From NCBI GenBank assembly GCA_017557185.1, contig JAFZAP010000043.1, forward strand, positions 26,982 to 90,981: a stretch of DNA of 64,000 nucleotides, read 5' to 3'. This document shows, piece by piece, positions 56,000-64,000 of this stretch; within the stretch, counting starts at the first letter, position 1; every line of letters starts with the position of its first letter. The translations under genes and the position numbers were made by a program. The DNA comes from Prevotella sp. GTDB lineage: Bacteria > Bacteroidota > Bacteroidia > Bacteroidales > Bacteroidaceae. A model generated the notes under the pieces. It searched no databases and was not told the origin of the DNA. It worked only from the letters and a program-made list of their open reading frames with translations.

Positions 56000-57712
56000 A
56001 TGAAAAAAAGATTACTATCAACAGTCTGCACGCTGTTGTTCGCGCTGGCCCTCGGCGCACAGAACACGGACGTGACACCCGACAAGACGGGAATGACCCT
56101 TTCGGCACAGGAATGGGACAAGAATGTGGTGATGGGATGGAACCTCGGCAACTCCCTGGAGAGTAGCGGAGGCGAGACGGGATGGGGCAACCCCGCAACG
56201 ACGAAAGCTATGATTCAGTTCGTCAAGTCGCAAGGTTTCAACGCCATTCGTATTCCCGTCAGGTGGACGGAGCAGCTTTCCGACCAGACGAATATGATTG
56301 TGAAGGACACGTGGCTCAAGCGCGTGAAGGAAATCGTCGACTGGTGCCTGGATGAGGATATGTACGTCATCATCAACACACACCACGAGGCGTGGCTCGA
56401 CCGCAATCCTTTCTACACGCAGCAGACGGAGAACAACCGGAAGCTGGCTGCCCTGTGGAAATGCATCGCTACCTACTTCCGCGACTACGACCAGCGTCTG
56501 GCTTTTGCCGGAACCAACGAGACCGTAGCAAAGGTGAACGGACAGGAGAACTGGGGTACGCCAACCGCCGAATGGCAGGCTGTGCAGAACAGCTACAACC
56601 AGACATTCATTGATGCCGTACGCGCCACAGGCGGCAAGAACTACTACCGTCATCTCGTGGTGCAGACATACGCCTGCAGCGGTTGGTCGGGCCTTAGCGG
56701 CTTCATCATTCCCACCGACAAGGTGGAGAGCCGACTGAGTGTCGAGTTCCACGATTACGACCCTTACGACTACGCTGGCGGCGGCACCTACTACTATTGG
56801 GGAAAGAAGTACAGGGACATGGGCAAGCGTACTCCCAACGACGACGAGACAGCTATGAAGAACTACTTCGACCGCATCGTCAACTCGTGGTGGAAGAAAG
56901 GACTCGGCGTCGTCTTGGGCGAGTATGGAGCCACCTGCCACTATACCAACGACGACAAACAGACGCAGATGGAGAACCTGCAGTACTACTACAAGTGTAT
57001 GGTGAGCGCAGCCCGCGAACGCGGCTTTGCTGCCTTCGCCTGGGATAACAACGCATTCGGCAACGGAACGGAGAAGTTCGGTATCTTCAGACGCGCAGGC
57101 GGTACGATGACCGTAGGAAACACCTACTCCCTGCAGGGCATCTGCGAAGGAGCGGGAGTTGAATACCACGAGCCCGAAGATCCGGGTGGAGGCGACGACC
57201 CTGCTGAAGGCACCTTGTTTTGGGAAGGCAACTCCCTCATGGACTGGGGAAACGGCCTGCAGCTCACTATCCCCGCTTCCGAATTCGAGGCACAGGGAAA
57301 GGATGTGCGGCTCATCTTGCAGTTCACCCTCGACTACACCGACTATAACATGATTCAGTTGTTTTACGGCGACTGGAGCACGAATCCGTCGTTCATCATC
57401 AACGGTGAAACCTACGAGAAGGAGTATATTCCCACCAACCTCTATCCTGTGGGCAACGGCGAGAGTTGCACCTCTACCCTCACCTTCGACGAGTCTATCT
57501 ATAACATCATCATCCAGAAGGGTATCGTCATACAAGGTCACGGTGTACGTCTGAACAAGGTGTTGTTGGCTAATGGAACGTCAGGCATCCAGCCCGTCGA
57601 CGCCCAGTCCGCCTCCGACCCCTACTATTATTCCATCGACGGTCGCCGCACCGTCTCCCCCACCCGCGGCCTCTACATCCACAACGGCCAGAAGATGGTG
57701 ATCAAGAAGTAA
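56000..57712 (+). CDS. GH5 endo-beta-glucanase-like enzyme with C-terminal module
   Basis: 570 residues, signal peptide ending LGAQ. The catalytic domain (about 30-365) has VVMGWNLGNSLES, WGNPATT, AIRIPVRW, VIINTHHEAW, FAGTNET and VLGEYGAT. The acid/base is Glu174 and the nucleophile Glu308, as in the cellulase/xyloglucanase-type GH5 of rumen Prevotella. NET replaces the common NEP. A Pro/Gly/Asp linker (EPEDPGGGDDPAEG) leads to a roughly 110-residue beta module that looks like a carbohydrate-binding domain. YYSIDGRRTVSPTRGLYIHN closes the protein as the recurrent tail. It stands alone with its own promoter and terminator. Confidence 0.92.
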   Translation: MKKRLLSTVCTLLFALALGAQNTDVTPDKTGMTLSAQEWDKNVVMGWNLGNSLESSGGETGWGNPATTKAMIQFVKSQGFNAIRIPVRWTEQLSDQTNMIVKDTWLKRVKEIVDWCLDEDMYVIINTHHEAWLDRNPFYTQQTENNRKLAALWKCIATYFRDYDQRLAFAGTNETVAKVNGQENWGTPTAEWQAVQNSYNQTFIDAVRATGGKNYYRHLVVQTYACSGWSGLSGFIIPTDKVESRLSVEFHDYDPYDYAGGGTYYYWGKKYRDMGKRTPNDDETAMKNYFDRIVNSWWKKGLGVVLGEYGATCHYTNDDKQTQMENLQYYYKCMVSAARERGFAAFAWDNNAFGNGTEKFGIFRRAGGTMTVGNTYSLQGICEGAGVEYHEPEDPGGGDDPAEGTLFWEGNSLMDWGNGLQLTIPASEFEAQGKDVRLILQFTLDYTDYNMIQLFYGDWSTNPSFIINGETYEKEYIPTNLYPVGNGESCTSTLTFDESIYNIIIQKGIVIQGHGVRLNKVLLANGTSGIQPVDAQSASDPYYYSIDGRRTVSPTRGLYIHNGQKMVIKK

Positions 57713-57733
57713 AGCAACCAATCAGGTTAATAG

Positions 57734-57826
57734 CGGCCTGTAAGGCCACAAGCAAACAGCCCAGGGCACTCGCCCTGGTTTTTTGTGTATGCCAAAAATA
57801 GTCGCCCTGAAAGGGCAAAAGCTTTT
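57734..57826. repeat. Probable dispersed Bacteroidetes intergenic repeat
   Basis: A run of short palindromes: GGCCTGTAAGGCC near 57735, CCAGGGCACTCGCCCTGG at 57761-57778 and GCCCTGAAAGGGC at 57803-57815. Strings such as GCCCTGAAAGGGC occur in many Bacteroidetes genomes as intergenic repeats (from memory). No second copy was noticed inside this window. Confidence 0.5.
57761..57784 (+). terminator. Terminator of the GH5 gene
   Basis: A 7-bp perfect stem (CCAGGGC/GCCCTGG, 57761-57767 and 57772-57778) with a 4-base loop is followed by six T residues. It lies 48 bp after the GH5 stop. Confidence 0.85.
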
Positions 57827-57933
57827 GAAATCATGTACATTTCGCCCCCTTCTATTTTTTTATGATTATCAAGAAATAGAGAATTTAGAGAATTTTTGAT
57901 ACACTCTCTGAATTTATAAGAATTATTCGTGCA

Positions 57934-58659
57934 TTATTTATTGAACGAGCGAGTCTCAAGAAAGTTGCGGAAAGATTGCAGGTAGCCGTCAGGGATATGG
58001 ATGATCTCCTCTCCTATATACACACAATCGTTGCGGTCTACTTTCTGAATCTTGTCAACAGCAACGATATAGGAGCGGTGAATACGCAGGAATTTGTCAG
58101 AAGGCAACATCTCCTCGACAGCCTTCATCGTCAGATGAGAAATCAACGGCTTTCTCTCGCCGTCGAGATAGAACATGACATAGTCTTTCATACCGCTGAC
58201 ATAGATAATCTGAGCTACGGGGATATTCCTCCATTCTCCATCGACGCGGACGAAAACGGTATTAAGCTGCTGTTTGGGCTCGATGGCAGTCGGTTGGACA
58301 TCAAACACCTTTCTTGCCTTTTCTATTGAACCCAGGAACTTGTTATATCTGATAGGCTTCAGGAGGAAGTCGAGGGCATTCACCTCGTAGCTCTCGAAAG
58401 CATATTCCTTGAAGGCTGTGGTAAAGACCACACGTGTCCCCTCGGGCAGGCTATGTGCCAACTCCATACCATCGATATTCGGCATCTGGATGTCAAGAAA
58501 CAGCAAGTCGGGCTTTTGCTCCTTCACGGCATTGATGGCTGTGATAGAGTCAGTAAACGAGGCCAACAGCTGCAAGTCGGGTGTCTTCTCTACGTACGAT
58601 TCCAGCAGGCGCACAGCCAACGGCTCGTCATCGACAATCATACAGGTGAGAGTTCTCAT
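57934..58659 (-). CDS. LytTR-family response regulator
   Basis: 241 residues. A receiver domain with acidic pocket Asp10-Asp11, phospho-acceptor Asp56 (LLFLDIQMPNIDG), and the switch residues TTAF and KPI. A LytTR DNA-binding domain follows (VFVRVDGEWRNIPVAQIIYV, FLRIHRSYIVAVDKI). It is the cognate regulator of the kinase whose stop overlaps its ATG (58656-58659). Targets are not evident. The small helical protein gene just upstream has a separate promoter and could be one. Confidence 0.95.
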   Translation of the reverse strand: MRTLTCMIVDDEPLAVRLLESYVEKTPDLQLLASFTDSITAINAVKEQKPDLLFLDIQMPNIDGMELAHSLPEGTRVVFTTAFKEYAFESYEVNALDFLLKPIRYNKFLGSIEKARKVFDVQPTAIEPKQQLNTVFVRVDGEWRNIPVAQIIYVSGMKDYVMFYLDGERKPLISHLTMKAVEEMLPSDKFLRIHRSYIVAVDKIQKVDRNDCVYIGEEIIHIPDGYLQSFRNFLETRSFNK

Positions 58660-59660
58660 AGGCTGATGGTGATTTTGACGTGATAGATATTCTCAGGGGT
58701 GACAGTCTGTTCCCACGTGTAGCGACCAGAATAGAGCAGATCCAGCCGGCGACGGGTGTTTTCGAGTCCGATGCCTGAGCCGCTGCGGTCTTTCGTTGGC
58801 TTGGGGTTATTCGTGTTGTCGCAGTTGAAGACCAGGGTTTCCCCCTGCTGTTCCAAACGGATGTCAATGGTGGCAGGGGCGTTGCTGTTCATACCGTGCT
58901 TGAAAGCGTTTTCAATAAGAGATATGAATAAAAGCGGAGCAATTTCTAACTGTAAACTATGAATTATGAACCCTGAACTTACCTTGGTCATCTCATTACA
59001 ACGCAGTTTCATCAGTTCGATGTAGTTGCGCATAAACTCCACTTCGCCGCCAATGGGCACACGGGGCTTGTTGGTCTCATACATCGCATAGCGCAGCAGG
59101 TCGCTCAACTGCATAATGGCTTCCTGCGTCTCGTCGGCGTCAATCTGTGCAAGACTGGAAATGTTGTTGAGCGTGTTAAACAGAAAATGCGGATTGATCT
59201 GGTTCTTCAGCCACGCCAACTCTGCCTCCACCTCTTTTTGTTTCCGCTCCTGCTGGCGCATCACGTAGCGAATGCTTATGGCAATGCCGATTGCCATAAA
59301 ATTGATTATCATGGCGATACTGGCAAACGAGGAGAAGCCCGCGCGGAAAACTTCAGGCATTGTTGTTGTATCATTAAAGAGGATGTGGCTGTTGCAAGCG
59401 CATACCAATACCACATTCACCAGCAGAAATTGCCAAACTCTGCGTTTGAACCAAAGAAATGGCACCAACAAATAGAAATTCACCAGATAGACCACTACCA
59501 TTGGTGCCAGCCAATAGAATGATACAGAAAGCGACGTTGTCAATTGGACACTATCGTGGCTGATCACGTAGCTGATGAGTCCTGGTGAGAGCACAATGAG
59601 CGACAGTAGCAGTACTTGCGCAACAAACAGCCAGATGTCTTTTGCCTGTATCTTCTTCAT
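58656..59660 (-). CDS. LytS/YpdA-type membrane histidine kinase
   Basis: 334 residues from the ATG at 59660. Four hydrophobic segments (LFVAQVLLLSLIVLS, FYWLAPMVVVYLVNFYLLVPF, FLLVNVVLVCAC, IAMIINFMAIGIAI) are followed by a coiled stretch with EAELAWLKNQINPHFLFNTL, the phospho-His motif of the His_kinase family. A HATPase ends the protein (LISLIENAFKHGM, GSGIGLENTRRRLDLLY). There is no extracellular sensor domain. The promoter puts the transcription start at or next to the ATG, so the mRNA may be leaderless. Confidence 0.93.
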   Translation of the reverse strand: MKKIQAKDIWLFVAQVLLLSLIVLSPGLISYVISHDSVQLTTSLSVSFYWLAPMVVVYLVNFYLLVPFLWFKRRVWQFLLVNVVLVCACNSHILFNDTTTMPEVFRAGFSSFASIAMIINFMAIGIAISIRYVMRQQERKQKEVEAELAWLKNQINPHFLFNTLNNISSLAQIDADETQEAIMQLSDLLRYAMYETNKPRVPIGGEVEFMRNYIELMKLRCNEMTKVSSGFIIHSLQLEIAPLLFISLIENAFKHGMNSNAPATIDIRLEQQGETLVFNCDNTNNPKPTKDRSGSGIGLENTRRRLDLLYSGRYTWEQTVTPENIYHVKITISL

Positions 59661-59665
59661 GTGTG

Positions 59666-59696
59666 CAAAGGTAAGCATATTAATTGAAAAAACAAA
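59666..59696 (-). promoter_or_regulatory. Promoter of the kinase-regulator pair
   Basis: TTTG at 59693-59696 and TACCTTTG at 59666-59673 with a 19-bp spacer form a consensus promoter on the minus strand. The expected start is near 59661, only a base or so from the ATG at 59660. Confidence 0.75.
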
Positions 59697-59727
59697 ATCT
59701 CTCCCGCATTATCTCTATGCAGGAGAG
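59691..59727 (-). terminator. Terminator of the small helical protein gene
   Basis: CTCTCC and GCAT in the left arm (59699-59709) pair with ATGC and GGAGAG (59717-59727) around one mismatch. On the minus strand ATTTTGTTTTTTC follows. Its T-tract contains the -33 box of the next promoter. Confidence 0.75.
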
Positions 59728-59759
59728 TAAAATCTATCATGTTAGCGGGAGCGATACTA

Positions 59760-60125
59760 TTATTTGGCAGCAGTCGTCCTATCCATGATTCTCTCGGCAG
59801 TATTCTTAGCCGTCAGGTCAAGCATCTGGGTGTACTTGTTGTACTGCTTCTCATCGAGAATCTTCTTCATCGTTTTTTTGTGGTTGGCCTGAATCTTCTC
59901 CCAAGCCTCACCACCCTGAGAGGCATCCTGCAGTTGATAATAAGCTTCCATAGAGCTGTTGAACTGTGCCATAGCTGTTTTGACAAGTTCAACCTGATCT
60001 ATTGTCAGCTCCAGATAGCTGCTCATGCGGTCGAACGACAGCTTGCTATTGTTGTTTACACTCTGTGCGTTAGCACTCATTGTCATCACAAACATTGCTA
60101 CGAGGGCGATCATCATTTTTTTCAT
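59760..60125 (-). CDS. Small exported helical protein, Spy/CpxP-like
   Basis: 121 residues, signal peptide ending SANAQ. The mature part is almost wholly helical: YLELTIDQVELVKTAMAQFN, then KKTMKKILDEKQYNKYTQML. The LT-x-x-Q and LDEKQYNKY pattern recalls the LTxxQ repeats of Spy/CpxP periplasmic chaperone-like proteins. This is a resemblance, not a firm match. It has its own promoter (60219-60249) and terminator and lies upstream of the LytTR pair. Confidence 0.7.
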   Translation of the reverse strand: MKKMMIALVAMFVMTMSANAQSVNNNSKLSFDRMSSYLELTIDQVELVKTAMAQFNSSMEAYYQLQDASQGGEAWEKIQANHKKTMKKILDEKQYNKYTQMLDLTAKNTAERIMDRTTAAK

Positions 60126-60218
60126 ACCTTTTTACTTTTTAAATTGTTAATATTGAATTTTGTTCTCTTTTGTCTTACACCGCTTTCCCGATTGGCGGGA
60201 TTAGCTCTTTCGACGATG

Positions 60219-60249
60219 CAAAGGTATGAAAAATGGGGGCACGTTCAAA
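60219..60249 (-). promoter_or_regulatory. Promoter of the small helical protein gene
   Basis: TTTG at 60246-60249 and TACCTTTG at 60219-60226 with 19 bp between them. The leader to the ATG at 60125 is about 90 bases and holds GGCGGGA/TCCCGAT-type inverted sequence. Confidence 0.75.
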
Positions 60250-60331
60250 ATCACTTTCGACGTTTACCCCCACGTGTTTCGACGTTTCCGTTAAAAAAAA
60301 CTTCTGTCCGCCTGTTCATATGTCTCCCCTT

Positions 60332-60372
60332 CTTGGCTCCCCTCCTTTTGGAGGGGTCGGGGGAGGCTTTTA
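60332..60372. repeat. Short GC-rich palindrome related to the one in the GH89 start region
   Basis: CCCCTCC (60339-60345), TTTT, GGAGGGG (60350-60356), then TCGGGGGAGGCTT. The reverse complement reads CCTCCCCCGACCCCTCC, close to CCCACCCCCAGCCCCTCC at 54345-54362. It touches the stop codon of the carboxylesterase gene, just as the other touches the CE1 stop. It may also act as a terminator for that gene. Confidence 0.6.
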
Positions 60373-62013
60373 TTTCTTATAAAACTTCTCCAGCGTGCGA
60401 TAGGCGTTCTCCTTTTCGGGCGACGCCACTTCCTTCGACTCCACATCGATGATCATCACAGGTGCGGCATCGAGATTCTCCTTCGTGATGGGCGACCATT
60501 TGGGAAGTCCCTCTCCGTTCGGATTGCCGGTCTTGCAGAAGTTGGCATAGTAGCTGAGGAACAGCTTCGAGATGGCGTAGTCCTCCTCTTGCCAGTCGTA
60601 GAACTCGTTGGTGTCGAGTGTTCCCATCGCATACTCGATGTCGGCAGAGTGCACGGCACCGGGTGCGATATCCGGCTGTTTGGCCTTCTTCTCCTCAGCT
60701 GTCTTCTCGCGCACACCGCCAGCCAGCGCTCCCGTCATATCGCCCATCTTCTCCGACACCTGCGGACGCGGGTGCATGTAGTGATAGCGGTACACGGGCT
60801 GCGAGGAGTTCTTCACGTGATAGTCGCACGCCTTCCAGGTGGGGAAGCCCGTGAAGAGGTCGGACACGAGGTTGAAGCCCTTCTGACTCATCACATCCTC
60901 GTCAGTCGTGATGCCGTAGGCCTCGAAGATCTCGTCGGTCATATCGCCAAACTGACCCTTCAGCACGTTCTTATAGTTCTGCACCGTGGGAGCCTGACCC
61001 TGCAGAGCCTGCATGGGATGTGCCTCCAGCGAGTTCCAGCCTGCCAGAAGCGGCACCTGTGCCTGCTCGCCTTTCTCGAACACCGCGTCGGCACTCTCGC
61101 TCATGAAGTATCCGTCGAGCACCACGTTCGCCATTCCTCTGGGCGGCAGCAGCTTCTGCAGCGAGTCGGCATCAATCGCCATCGCGTCGGCCAGACTGGC
61201 AATACCAGCCTCCTTCAGCAGAGCGGCGCCGGCAGCGTCGGCATCAGCCTGCGTACTCGGCTCGTAGGGCAGCACTTCCGCTCCCGACGAGAGCATGGCG
61301 CCAGCGATGAGGTCCTTCGAGAGGGGCGAACACATCAGCAGCGACACAGAGAACGAACCTGCCGACTCGCCCACGATGGTGATACGGTCGGGATTGCCGC
61401 CGAAGGCAGCGATGTTCTCCTTCACCCACTTAATGGCAGCCACCTGGTCGAGGAAACCGTAGTTACCGCTGCCTTTGTAGTCGGAAGCTGCCGTCAGCTC
61501 CGGATGGGCGAAGAATCCGAACACGCCCTCACGATAGTTGGCCGTCACGCCGATGACGCCTTCCTTCGCTATCGAGCTGCCGTCGTAGCGCGGTTCGCTA
61601 CCCGACCCCGCCATCAGTCCGCCGCCGTTGAAATAGATGAGCACAGGCAGGCGGTCGCCCGTAGTCTTCGCTGTCGTCCAGATGTTCAGGTACAGACAGT
61701 CCTCGCTGCGGCCCGAGCCGCGGAAGTTCATATCGCCGAATATGTTGGGCTGCATCGGGTCGTCGCCGAACGCCTTCGCCTCGCGCACGCCCTCCCAAGC
61801 CTGAACGGGCTGTGGAGCCTTCCACCTCAACTCGCCGACGGGAGCCTGGGCGAACGGTACGCCGAGGAATTTCTTCACGCCGTCTTCCTCGATGCCCTCC
61901 ACGACGCCATACTTCGTCTCCACCTGCAGCGTCACCTCTTTCTGTGTGCAAGCACTCAACATCGCGATACCTGCAACAGCAAGCATCGTCACTTTTCTGA
62001 TTCTTTTAGTCAT
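60370..62013 (-). CDS. Type B carboxylesterase lipoprotein
   Basis: 547 residues, lipobox MLSAC then TQKEVT. It has the full carboxylesterase/para-nitrobenzyl-esterase plan: GVVEGIEEDGVKKFLGVPFA, SEDCLYLNIW, LIYFNGGGLMAGSG (oxyanion hole; GGGL where HGGG is usual), IVGESAGSFSVSLL with the Ser, and GAVHSADIEYAMG with the His. Such PUL-associated lipoproteins cleave acyl esters of sugars or phenolics. GNGGG in place of HGGG may alter the acyl pocket. It is 6 bp behind the GH3 stop. Confidence 0.88.
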   Translation of the reverse strand: MTKRIRKVTMLAVAGIAMLSACTQKEVTLQVETKYGVVEGIEEDGVKKFLGVPFAQAPVGELRWKAPQPVQAWEGVREAKAFGDDPMQPNIFGDMNFRGSGRSEDCLYLNIWTTAKTTGDRLPVLIYFNGGGLMAGSGSEPRYDGSSIAKEGVIGVTANYREGVFGFFAHPELTAASDYKGSGNYGFLDQVAAIKWVKENIAAFGGNPDRITIVGESAGSFSVSLLMCSPLSKDLIAGAMLSSGAEVLPYEPSTQADADAAGAALLKEAGIASLADAMAIDADSLQKLLPPRGMANVVLDGYFMSESADAVFEKGEQAQVPLLAGWNSLEAHPMQALQGQAPTVQNYKNVLKGQFGDMTDEIFEAYGITTDEDVMSQKGFNLVSDLFTGFPTWKACDYHVKNSSQPVYRYHYMHPRPQVSEKMGDMTGALAGGVREKTAEEKKAKQPDIAPGAVHSADIEYAMGTLDTNEFYDWQEEDYAISKLFLSYYANFCKTGNPNGEGLPKWSPITKENLDAAPVMIIDVESKEVASPEKENAYRTLEKFYKK

Positions 62014-62019
62014 AGTCTG

Positions 62020-64000
62020 TTATCTCTTTAAAAGGTTTAGTTTCACCACAGGTTTCATCACGTCGTTAACCTTCGTCTGCTGGTTCTTCACCGCAGCAGT
62101 AAGCGTGGCCTTGACGTCCTGCACCGAAGCGGCAACGAGGAACTGGTAGTCGCCCTCCGTGACCACCCACGCCGAAGCGGCCTCGTCGAACGAAGCAAGC
62201 TGGTCGGCGGTGATGCTCATCGTCAGCGTCTCCTTCTCGCCGGGCTTGAGGTTCTTCGTCTTGGCAAAGGCCTTCAGCTCCTTCGCGGGCTTGTTGGCAG
62301 CCTGTGCGTCGGGAGCGGCCACATAGAGCTCCACGACCTCCTTGCCCTCGCGGTCGCCTGTGTTCTTGATGGTCACCGTCACGTCGTAGATGTCGTTTTT
62401 CTGGGCAATCTTCGCATCGCTATACTCAAACGTGGTGTAGCTCAGACCGTAGCCGAACGGATAGCTCACGGGCACGTCGAATGAGTCGAAGTAGCGGTAG
62501 CCCACGTAGATATCCTCCTCGTACTCGGTGTAGTCGACATTGCGCACGCTGCCCTTCTTGCCCTGATTCATCATATCGATGCGCGGGTCCTCGTCGATGG
62601 GGAAGTTCTTCGACGAGTAGGCATCGGTGAACTTCACCGGCCACGTCATCGTGAACTTACCCGACGGCGACTGCTTGCCGCTGAGCACGTCGACAACGCT
62701 GTTGCCGCCCTCCTGCCCTGCCTGCCAGGCACACAGAATGGCATCGGGCAGCGCCTTCCACGAGTCGGTCTCGATGACACCGCCGATGTTCAGCAGCACC
62801 ACCACCTGCTTTCCGGCCTTGTGATAGACGTCGCACACCTGCTCGAGCAACTGGCGCTCGGAGGCGCTCAGGTTGAAGTCGGCAGCCTTCCGGTCGAGGA
62901 ACTCACCCGAGATACGTCCGATGGTGATAATGGCGACATCGGAAGCCTCAGCCTGAGCCGTCAGCTCGTCAGCAGTAAACTGCTTCTCGGCAGGTAGCGT
63001 GCCAGGCATGAAGCTGGCGAGCATAGCAGCCTGCTTGTCTTTCTTCGCCAGCTCCTCAAGGGCTTTCTTCTTTGCCTCCTTCGCATCGGCGATATATTTC
63101 TCGTAGGTGGTCTTCAGGTCTTCCGACACCGTGTAGCCGCCATTCTTCAAGCCGTCGAGCAGCGACACCACGTAGGCGTGGTTCACATTGCCTGAACCCG
63201 TGCCGCCAGCGATGAAGTCATACGAGGTCACACCATAGAGGGCGACATTCTTCACGTTCTCCGCAAAGGGCAGAACTCGGGGATCGTTCTTCATGAGCAC
63301 CATACCTTCGGCAGCCGACTGGCGCGTGATCTTCGCATGTCCCTCGAGGTCGGGCTTGTTGCTGTATTTGTACCCTTGGAAGCGCGGACTCCGCTCCACC
63401 AGATTCAAGGTGCGCGAAACGCTGCGGTCGAGGTCGGCCTCTGACAACTTTCCGCTCTTCACGCCATCCACGATGGAGTCGAACTGCTCCTTCTTTCCTG
63501 GCTGCAGCATGTCGTTGCCTGCCCACATCTGCTTCGCGCCGTCCTTGCCGCCGAACCAGTCGGTCATCACGGTTCCCTCGTAGCCCCACTCGTCGCGCAG
63601 GATGGTCTCCACAAGGTCCTTGCTCTCCGAGGTGTACGTGTCGTTGATGTAGTTATACGAGGTCATCACCGTCCAGGGCTTCGCCTCCTTAATGGCAATC
63701 TCGAAGCCCTTCAGGTAGATCTCGCGCAGGGCGCGCTGCGACATTCGGGCATCGTTGTTCATGCGATTCGTCTCCTGGTTGTTGGCGGCGAAGTGCTTGA
63801 TGCTCGTTCCCACATCGTTCTTCTGCACACCGCTGATATAGGCGGCAGCCGTCTTTCCAGCCACCACAGGGTCTTCCGAGTAGTACTCGAAGTTACGTCC
63901 GCACAGCGGGTTGCGCATGATGTTCAGGGCAGGAGCCAATAGCACGTCGGCACCATATTCCTTCACCTCCTCGCCGATGGCCTTGCCCACCTCGCCAATC
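62020..64000 (-). CDS. GH3 beta-glycosidase, N-terminus off the window edge
   Basis: 659 codons are present and the frame stays open to base 64000, so the start is outside. GH3 blocks: LAPALNIMRNPLCGRNFEYY, SIKHFAANNQETNR, TVMTDWFGG with the nucleophile Asp (codon at 63559-63561), and PFGYGLSYTTFEYS leading into the fibronectin type III-like end. Length and order fit beta-glucosidase/beta-xylosidase of the bacterial three-domain type. Together with the esterase 6 bp downstream it is likely a unit for finishing esterified oligosaccharides. Confidence 0.93.
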   Translation of the reverse strand, partial: IGEVGKAIGEEVKEYGADVLLAPALNIMRNPLCGRNFEYYSEDPVVAGKTAAAYISGVQKNDVGTSIKHFAANNQETNRMNNDARMSQRALREIYLKGFEIAIKEAKPWTVMTSYNYINDTYTSESKDLVETILRDEWGYEGTVMTDWFGGKDGAKQMWAGNDMLQPGKKEQFDSIVDGVKSGKLSEADLDRSVSRTLNLVERSPRFQGYKYSNKPDLEGHAKITRQSAAEGMVLMKNDPRVLPFAENVKNVALYGVTSYDFIAGGTGSGNVNHAYVVSLLDGLKNGGYTVSEDLKTTYEKYIADAKEAKKKALEELAKKDKQAAMLASFMPGTLPAEKQFTADELTAQAEASDVAIITIGRISGEFLDRKAADFNLSASERQLLEQVCDVYHKAGKQVVVLLNIGGVIETDSWKALPDAILCAWQAGQEGGNSVVDVLSGKQSPSGKFTMTWPVKFTDAYSSKNFPIDEDPRIDMMNQGKKGSVRNVDYTEYEEDIYVGYRYFDSFDVPVSYPFGYGLSYTTFEYSDAKIAQKNDIYDVTVTIKNTGDREGKEVVELYVAAPDAQAANKPAKELKAFAKTKNLKPGEKETLTMSITADQLASFDEAASAWVVTEGDYQFLVAASVQDVKATLTAAVKNQQTKVNDVMKPVVKLNLLKR

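Noticed and set aside
56018-57541. A 507-codon open frame on the minus strand opposite the GH5 gene
   Set aside because: It mirrors the codon pattern of GH5, has no recognisable domain or signal, and the plus frame has all catalytic motifs, a promoter and a terminator.
60589-62031. A 480-codon plus-strand frame opposite the carboxylesterase
   Set aside because: It is rich in Arg/His/Val as expected from an antisense reading of GC-rich third positions; the esterase on the minus strand is complete.

Overview
The window reads as chromosome of a member of the Bacteroidales, most like a gut or rumen Prevotella relative. The signs are an adjacent SusC/SusD pair, a one-protein hybrid two-component regulator (HTCS), many lipoproteins and Sec-exported glycosidases, promoters of the Bacteroidales type (TTTG, 19-20 bp, TAnnTTTG), and a recurring C-terminal YNLQG...GIVIxNxKK tail typical of Prevotella secreted proteins. 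No rRNA, tRNA, phage, transposase or CRISPR was seen.

Layout. (1) 1-2.9 kb, minus: an atypical GH38-like protein (runs off the left edge) behind a DUF4105 membrane protein. (2) 3.1-8.8 kb, plus: a GH2 glycosidase with an internal discoidin/CBM32 domain, overlapping by 4 bp a lipoprotein with a calcineurin-phosphoesterase fold that has lost its metal ligands. (3) 9.2-12.9 kb, minus: a small secreted protein and two paralogous propeller-like proteins (DUF4185/DUF5005-like). (4) 13.2-15 kb, plus: an isolated secreted protein, probably an unclassified TIM-barrel glycosidase. (5) 15.3-30.8 kb, minus: small secreted protein, GH2, SGNH esterase, propeller protein, lipoprotein, CE1-like esterase, GH130, HTCS, six-hairpin glycosidase. 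(6) 31-50.8 kb, minus: the polysaccharide utilisation locus core: IPT/NHL lipoprotein, SusC, SusD, DUF1735/DUF4361 binding lipoprotein, propeller lipoprotein, GH97, two GH92, GH43, SGNH esterase, sialate-O-acetylesterase-type esterase. (7) 51.4-55.8 kb, minus: DUF4923 lipoprotein, GH89, CBM48-CE1 esterase. (8) 56-57.7 kb, plus: GH5 endoglucanase-like. (9) 57.9-60.1 kb, minus: LytTR response regulator and LytS-type kinase, small helical exported protein. (10) 60.4-64 kb, minus: carboxylesterase lipoprotein and a GH3 (runs off the right edge).

Working together (inference): GH92 x2, GH38-like, GH130 and two GH2 of the beta-mannosidase type point to a mannose-rich glycan, perhaps fungal mannan/galactomannan or N-glycan. 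GH97 of the retaining alpha-galactosidase type and GH43 would remove side groups. Four or five esterases suggest an O-acylated substrate. SusC/D imports fragments, exported exo-enzymes finish them, and the HTCS senses a product.

The most unusual content is the dead phosphoesterase and its paralogous N-terminal domain, the four propeller paralogues, a shared novel domain on GH2, two intergenic arrays with an exact 22-bp period, and palindromic repeats, one lying across the GH89 signal-peptide region.
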